From an uncultured Bdellovibrionales bacterium (GTDB lineage Bacteria; Bdellovibrionota; Bdellovibrionia; Bdellovibrionales; UBA1609), in the NCBI GenBank assembly GCA_903833275.1, contig CAILEP010000008.1, positions 1 to 64,000 on the forward strand: a stretch of DNA of 64,000 bases, read 5' to 3'. Shown in pieces: positions 58,754 to 64,000 of this stretch; position 1 is the first letter of the stretch; each line of letters opens with the position of its first letter. A program made the translations under genes and the position numbers. The notes under the pieces were generated by a model. It did no database searches, was not told the DNA's origin, and saw only the letters and a program-made list of their open reading frames with translations.

Positions 58754-58782
58754 TTGGAAAAAAGTTACGGCGTACCTTTTAG
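58754..58782 (-). repeat. 29-bp dispersed repeat, copy B, overlapping the mpl stop codon
   Basis: tggaaaaaagttacggcgtaccttttagc, reverse complement of 16050-16078. Confidence 0.9.
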
Positions 58783-60201
58783 CACAGTGTTGAGTTTCTG
58801 GTAAATGCCGCCGAAACCGCCGTTGGACATTATCAGCACTACATCACCCTTGCGGGCGTCTTTGCGAACCTCGGTGACAATTTCGTCAACGCTGTCAAAT
58901 TCGCAGGCGGTTTGACCTGACATTAAAAGATCGCGCACCAATTCAGCCGTCGAAAATCGATCGGTTTCGACAATTTTAGATTGATCAAATGCTTTAGCAA
59001 TCATCACTAAGTCAGCGTTATCAAAGGCCGCTACATAATCTCGTTGAAACACTCGCCGCCGAGAAGTGGCCGAGCGCGGTTCGAATAAACAAAACAGTCG
59101 ACCCGTGCCAGTGGCCAAATATTTTTCTCGAATCGCATCGATGGTCACCTTCACCGCTGTTGGATGGTGGGCGAAATCTTCGATAAGAGTGACACCGGCT
59201 GGGGTGCCGATCACTTCTTGCCGACGTTTAACCCCTTGAAAATTGGCGAGCCCTTGAAGCACTCCTGAAGTTGGCCAACCCAATTCGCGAGCCAAGGCAA
59301 ACACCGCTAAAGCATTGAGCGCATTGTGCTCACCGGGCAGTTTAAGCGCGATATCGCCGATGTTATGATTTTTATGCTCAACGGTAAAATGATTTCGACC
59401 ATCAATGATTTGGCGATTGCGAATAATATAATCGCCATTGTGGGCGCCATAGTACACAACTCGACACTTGGCCTCTTCAGCGAGCTCGCAAACATTGTCG
59501 CTGTCGGCACAGGCTATGAGCAACCCGTCTTTTGGCATTCGCTCGATCAACATACGAAAAGCGGCCTTAACAGCATCAAGATCTTTATAAATATCAGCGT
59601 GATCAAATTCAATGCTCGTTAAAATTGCAGAGTGCGGACGATAGTGAATGAACTTCGGCACTTTGTCGAAAAAGGCCGTGTCGTATTCGTCGCCTTCGAT
59701 AATAAAATAATTGCCCTCAGAAACTCGAAAAGATCGGCCGAAATCAATTGGTATGCCACCGATCATATAGCCGGGCCGCAAATCACACTGATCTGCCACT
59801 TTCGCCATCATCGAGGTGGTTGTCGTTTTACCATGCGTGCCGGCGACAACAATCGAATGCCGCTCACCAATCGCGAACTGACCCATCGCTTTTGGTAGGC
59901 TGGTGTATTGGATATCGGTCGCTAAAAGCGCCACGACTTCTTCGTTATTTTTAGAAACGACATTGCCCACGATTACTAAATCAGGCGCCGGAGTCAGATT
60001 TTCTTTTTTATAACCTTCTTGAATGACTATGCCGAGATCACGCAATTGCGTCGACATTGGCGGGTAAACATTTTGGTCTGAGCCTGTCACTTTGTAGCCC
60101 ATTGAATTCATAAGCCCAGCGAGGCTCGCCATTGCGGTACCGCAGATACCAATAAAGTGAACATGAGCTCCGGGCTTTAATGAGAGATTGGTCGAATCCA
60201 T
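58765..60201 (-). CDS. mpl: UDP-N-acetylmuramate:L-alanyl-gamma-D-glutamyl-meso-diaminopimelate ligase
   Basis: HFIGICGTAMASLAGLMNSMGYKVTGSDQNVYPPMST, GTHGKTTTTSM, EDFAHHPTAV. Confidence 0.94.
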   Translation of the reverse strand: MDSTNLSLKPGAHVHFIGICGTAMASLAGLMNSMGYKVTGSDQNVYPPMSTQLRDLGIVIQEGYKKENLTPAPDLVIVGNVVSKNNEEVVALLATDIQYTSLPKAMGQFAIGERHSIVVAGTHGKTTTTSMMAKVADQCDLRPGYMIGGIPIDFGRSFRVSEGNYFIIEGDEYDTAFFDKVPKFIHYRPHSAILTSIEFDHADIYKDLDAVKAAFRMLIERMPKDGLLIACADSDNVCELAEEAKCRVVYYGAHNGDYIIRNRQIIDGRNHFTVEHKNHNIGDIALKLPGEHNALNALAVFALARELGWPTSGVLQGLANFQGVKRRQEVIGTPAGVTLIEDFAHHPTAVKVTIDAIREKYLATGTGRLFCLFEPRSATSRRRVFQRDYVAAFDNADLVMIAKAFDQSKIVETDRFSTAELVRDLLMSGQTACEFDSVDEIVTEVRKDARKGDVVLIMSNGGFGGIYQKLNTVLKGTP

Positions 60202-60245
60202 AGCAAAAATACTAAACCGAAATCTGTGAATTCACAATTTAGAAC

Positions 60246-62327
60246 TTAAGAGCTTGGCTTTAATAAATCTGCGCAATTAAGTAAAGAAAGGTGTGGTGGC
60301 CGAACGTCGTTAAGCGCCGGGTATTTACCAAATTTTTTCAAATCGGCCGCGAAAGCCTCGAACAGTGGCCCGTGGTCCAATTTGCGATTTTTGGCAGCAC
60401 GCACCTGCTCGCTTGAAAGCTGATACCTCATTCGCGAGGTGCCGCGAACTCGAAAGTCGCGATAGAGCGATAAGGCCTCGCGCTCTTTTATGGGGTCGAG
60501 CGGCAAGTAGCCCCCATGCCCATCAGAGGCTGTGTTAAACACTCCGTCAAGCGCCCTCACGATTTCGTTGGCGTAGAAGCTATTGAAATCGCTACCGCCC
60601 CTATCACTCTGCGCCAAGGTGCCCTTAATTTTCTGTACAAACCCAGCGATCGACGTTTGCTTGAAAATGGCAGAGGTCTGCAAGGCGCGAATGAGAACAT
60701 CGGAACCCAGGCTGTCACCGGCGAAAGTCTTGGCAATTAGATCGGTCAAGCGGTGCTCAAACTCGGGATAGCTATCTTCAGACCGAGGCAAACTCACGGC
60801 CCAAGCCTTTGCTATTATAATCAATCGAGATTTTAATTGGCCGGAGCTTAAACTCGATGGAGCCACCCACTCAAGCAGCGCAATCAGCGTTTTTTGATTC
60901 GCCTGTCGAATAGTCGGGTGCCGATCAGCCAGCCCCAATTTGCCAGTCAACACGCGACTCAGAACACCGTCTTGGCTCTCAAGCGGAAGCAACTTCTTGT
61001 ATTGATCAATTCGCGGAGCCCAATCGATGACAAACCATTCGTAGTTCGTAAAGTTACGATCCCAGGCTTTTAAAATCTCTTCGAATCGACCAAGTATCGC
61101 TTTATGAAGCTTGGCACTATTAAAAAGCCCCTGCTCTTGCCAAACTTCAAAAAGCTCGTCGACAAAATCAAACTCAACGAGAGGGTCATACTTTTGACCT
61201 TCTACCACAATGTGAAATAGTTCAGCCGACAACCCTGGGTTTGCTTTGATAAGCGCCAAATTCGGCGCGATTACAGCTCGAGCCAACTTAAGTTTGGGTT
61301 GGGCAGAATTGTGCGTATCAAACGTTATCATCTTGCGAACGAAATCGACAACAAAGGCACTGCGTTGCGATTCGGTAGAGTGATCAATGAAGAAACTAAC
61401 AAGCTCGATACTGTCTGGTCGCATAAACGGATCAAAACTCGGGTACGCGGCGTCCTTCAAAAAATAAGTGCGAATACTATTGCAAGTCATCTCAACAAAC
61501 TCTTCTTGCTCAGCCGGATTCAATTTCGAGCGCAGCCCCTGAACCTCTTTAAATCGAACATTAAAATATTGCTGATCGCGATCGAGATAGTTTGAAACTT
61601 CGGTCATTCTAATTTGGTGCGACCGAAATGGGGCCGGCACTGTCAAAAGATCAACCCGGTGTAAGCCTTGAGCTCGGCCATTTATATCGGCCCGACCATG
61701 AAGAGCGGCATAGATATATTGCCACTCCTGAAGACTAAAAACATTGGCGTCATCTCGATAAATCGAATTGGCCGACTCAAGCGCTAAAAGATCATTAAGC
61801 CGCAAAAGATCTCGAGCCTGAAATCTCAAGCCGGCACTCAATTCGCGAACCTGACCAGCGCTAAGAGCATTCTGTTTCAGCAAAAACCCGGCGAACCTTA
61901 TGTCTTCAGATGATAACGCTAGGTCTTGACTGATTTTATCTAGTTCAAATTGTCGTTTCTCAATGCTTTGATCTTTTAAACTAGCTAAACGATTCGCCGC
62001 AATAATGGCACGATCGAGAACGGGAGACTTCCGAAAATCAGCAAAATTAAATTCAAAGTTTTTCAGAAATAGTGGGATCGAATAATAGACCACTCCGTCT
62101 TTTTGGCCCTCAGCTGAGCAATCTTTGGCGATGTCACATTCTATAATCTTTGTGACTTCATGGCTGACCACCAGGTAGAGATGCCGCCCACTTCTGGCGC
62201 TCTTTGAGCCGCCCTCGTCTCCATCCGTTGATTGGGCCAGCGCAAATGAGCCAAAGTGCCAAAAAATGGCACTTAACACAAAGACGCGAGACGCTTTACG
62301 AAAGAAGAGAGCCACATTCACGTGCAT
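60246..62327 (-). CDS. Large exported hypothetical protein
   Basis: Signal peptide, 693 aa uninterrupted, no family recognised. Confidence 0.7.
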   Translation of the reverse strand: MHVNVALFFRKASRVFVLSAIFWHFGSFALAQSTDGDEGGSKSARSGRHLYLVVSHEVTKIIECDIAKDCSAEGQKDGVVYYSIPLFLKNFEFNFADFRKSPVLDRAIIAANRLASLKDQSIEKRQFELDKISQDLALSSEDIRFAGFLLKQNALSAGQVRELSAGLRFQARDLLRLNDLLALESANSIYRDDANVFSLQEWQYIYAALHGRADINGRAQGLHRVDLLTVPAPFRSHQIRMTEVSNYLDRDQQYFNVRFKEVQGLRSKLNPAEQEEFVEMTCNSIRTYFLKDAAYPSFDPFMRPDSIELVSFFIDHSTESQRSAFVVDFVRKMITFDTHNSAQPKLKLARAVIAPNLALIKANPGLSAELFHIVVEGQKYDPLVEFDFVDELFEVWQEQGLFNSAKLHKAILGRFEEILKAWDRNFTNYEWFVIDWAPRIDQYKKLLPLESQDGVLSRVLTGKLGLADRHPTIRQANQKTLIALLEWVAPSSLSSGQLKSRLIIIAKAWAVSLPRSEDSYPEFEHRLTDLIAKTFAGDSLGSDVLIRALQTSAIFKQTSIAGFVQKIKGTLAQSDRGGSDFNSFYANEIVRALDGVFNTASDGHGGYLPLDPIKEREALSLYRDFRVRGTSRMRYQLSSEQVRAAKNRKLDHGPLFEAFAADLKKFGKYPALNDVRPPHLSLLNCADLLKPSS

Positions 62328-62374
62328 GGGTTAATAGCGTACAATTGATGTGCCAAAACGAGGGTTTTGGAGAG

Positions 62375-63457
62375 CTAAAGCGACTCAGCAATTAAGTCGT
62401 GCAAACGAGGTCGTAAAGCGACAAAATTTCTGTTGTCGCGGGTGGGGTGAACGCGATTGCTGAGAATCGTCACCAACAGGTCACGCTTCGGGTCAAACCA
62501 AAGCGAAGTGCCAGTAAAACCAGTGTGCCCCACTGAACTCGACGAAAAATATCGTCCGCAACTGGCGCTGCCAGAAGTCGGCATCATAAAGCCGAGAGCC
62601 CAGTCTCCCCACTTTCGGTCAATGGCGCGACGAACAAAGTGCTGAATGGTCTCTGGCGCGGCCAACGATTGCCTTGCACCATAAAACCCGCGTCGCAAAA
62701 GCTGGCCAAAGTGTGTGACGTCATCAATCGAACCAAACAGCCCAGCGTGGCTGCTAACACCGCCAAGCGCCCAAGTGTTATCGTCGTGAACTTCACCGCG
62801 CAGAATCTTTTTTCGCCAAGGGCATTTCTCTGTCGGAGCATATTGCTGCCGAGAATGCACCGGGCGATTGTTGACGCAAAAATGCAAGGATGACATTTCG
62901 GTCTGCAGCCCAAGATGATGCCAACAGTCTAAAAGGCTTCGGCCAAAACCCTCTTCGATCAAAAACCCTAAGAGCAAAAAATCAAGGTCTGAATAAACGG
63001 CTTTTTTACTGCGAGCGAGCTTTTGTCGGGCCAGAAATTTTTGAAGAAAATCATATTTTGCCGAATGAGATTTCAACCCGCGCTTTCGAATTTCTTTGTA
63101 GATCGGCGCCCAGGCCGAGAGCCCCGCCGAGTGCGACAATACATTCACTGCCGTTGTTTGCCTGTGCGGCCACCATGGCAAATGTTGGCGCACGCGATCG
63201 CCAGCCGCCTTGCCTTTGCCAATGTGAATGCGATTTGTGTCCACCAAACGCATCATCGCTGTGGTGGCAAAAATAACTTTCGTCAGTGATGCCAAATCGT
63301 AATACTGAAAAGTCTCACCCATCTCGAGAGAAACCTTGAGTCGACCACTCTGCACAACCTGAATCTTCAGGCCCGGCGTGAAAGCCGCGAGACCGCCCTT
63401 CGCAGCCACCTCATTTACGATTTTTTCAGTCAGAATTTTTTCGAGCCGTGAGCTCAT
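62375..63457 (-). CDS. Serine hydrolase, beta-lactamase family (class C-like)
   Basis: ASLTKVIFATTAMM (SxxK), YSDLDFLLLG (YxD), NVLSHSAGLSAW, SVGHTGFTGTSLWFDP. Confidence 0.88.
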   Translation of the reverse strand: MSSRLEKILTEKIVNEVAAKGGLAAFTPGLKIQVVQSGRLKVSLEMGETFQYYDLASLTKVIFATTAMMRLVDTNRIHIGKGKAAGDRVRQHLPWWPHRQTTAVNVLSHSAGLSAWAPIYKEIRKRGLKSHSAKYDFLQKFLARQKLARSKKAVYSDLDFLLLGFLIEEGFGRSLLDCWHHLGLQTEMSSLHFCVNNRPVHSRQQYAPTEKCPWRKKILRGEVHDDNTWALGGVSSHAGLFGSIDDVTHFGQLLRRGFYGARQSLAAPETIQHFVRRAIDRKWGDWALGFMMPTSGSASCGRYFSSSSVGHTGFTGTSLWFDPKRDLLVTILSNRVHPTRDNRNFVALRPRLHDLIAESL

Positions 63458-64000
63458 TTCTTACGCCTTGCCTTCGGCTTTGCCCCGGTCGTTGATGCCT
63501 GGGCGCCGCTTGCAATTTTAAGCTCGCCGATGTCACCACATCTCAATTCGCAAATGGTGTTAAACGGCACCATTCGCTGACTCTGCCCGTGGCCTGCCTT
63601 AAGCCCTCGAAAAACGGCAAACCCAGCATTATCAGCAAAGCGTTGAATCACTGCTGAAATGCTCTCGCTGCCATCTTTCTCTTCACCGCCAACAAACTCG
63701 CCAAAGACCACGGCGCGGGTTGAAGCAAAATAGCCGGCCTGCTCAAGTTGAACCAATATTCTATCGACGCGATACCCGCGTTCGCCAATGTCTTCAAAAA
63801 CCAAGACAGCCTCTTTCGGAGTCACCTGAAACGCCGTGCCCAAATGCGATTGCGTCACCGTAAGATTGCCACCAAAGACTCGACCGCGCAGCGTGCGCTT
63901 GGCGCGAGCCTTTGCATTCAGCGGCATTAAACCGCTGTGAACAACATTTTCAACGCGACCAAAAACCACGTCGAGAGCTTCATTCACTTGATCGAGCGGC
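63454..64000 (-). CDS. LD-carboxypeptidase (peptidase S66), truncated at window end
   Basis: GRVFGGNLTVTQSHLGTAFQV, VLVFEDIGERGYRVDRIL, FRGLKAGHGQSQRMVPFNT; frame open to the window edge. Confidence 0.85.
   Translation of the reverse strand, partial: PLDQVNEALDVVFGRVENVVHSGLMPLNAKARAKRTLRGRVFGGNLTVTQSHLGTAFQVTPKEAVLVFEDIGERGYRVDRILVQLEQAGYFASTRAVVFGEFVGGEEKDGSESISAVIQRFADNAGFAVFRGLKAGHGQSQRMVPFNTICELRCGDIGELKIASGAQASTTGAKPKARRKK

Noticed and set aside
1-64000. CRISPR array, transposon, prophage or antiphage island
   Set aside because: No regularly spaced direct repeats, transposase, integrase or phage structural genes seen; most genes are housekeeping.

Overview
The window looks like a contiguous chromosomal segment from a Gram-negative, probably Bdellovibrionota-like bacterium. 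The taxon is inferred from gene content only. Main blocks: (1) a divergent chemotaxis locus (cheW/cheA on -; cheY, STAS-CheX, soluble MCP and a CheR-CheB fusion on +) with a second, membrane MCP; (2) a two-gene PTS (EIIA-HPr-EI fusion, and EIIC with two EIIB domains); (3) two cytochrome c genes; (4) tRNA-Pro(GGG) followed by an unusual hairpin and repeat region; (5) pheT/pheS, an rRNA/tRNA methyltransferase and a carbonic anhydrase; (6) a complete lower mevalonate operon fused to rpmI-rplT, with infC and thrS further on; (7) an Alternative Complex III operon (actABCDEF) next to System II cytochrome c biogenesis genes; (8) a housekeeping stretch (N-formylglutamate amidohydrolase, cobalamin adenosyltransferase, glnD, mutS, L,D-transpeptidase); (9) a decayed fimbrial (usher/SCPU) and LysM remnant locus; (10) mpl, a beta-lactamase-family protein and an S66 peptidase. 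The most noteworthy unexplained signals are: two paralogous ~120-nt structured intergenic elements (191-309 + and 58548-58667 -), each about 102 nt upstream of a putatively exported protein; an exact 22-bp tRNA-Pro 3'-end duplication at 260-bp spacing with nested inverted repeats; a 29-bp repeat shared by the 3' flank of a cytochrome gene and the 3' end of mpl; a 27-bp perfect inverted repeat copying the 3' end of a thioesterase gene; an unannotated 43-aa membrane peptide with a strong Shine-Dalgarno; a secreted protein with a caspase-like His/Cys arrangement; and a LysM gene with in-frame amber codons abutting a truncated usher. No CRISPR array, transposase, rRNA operon or recognisable antiphage island was seen. 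All calls come from reading the sequence and supplied translations; no database search was run.
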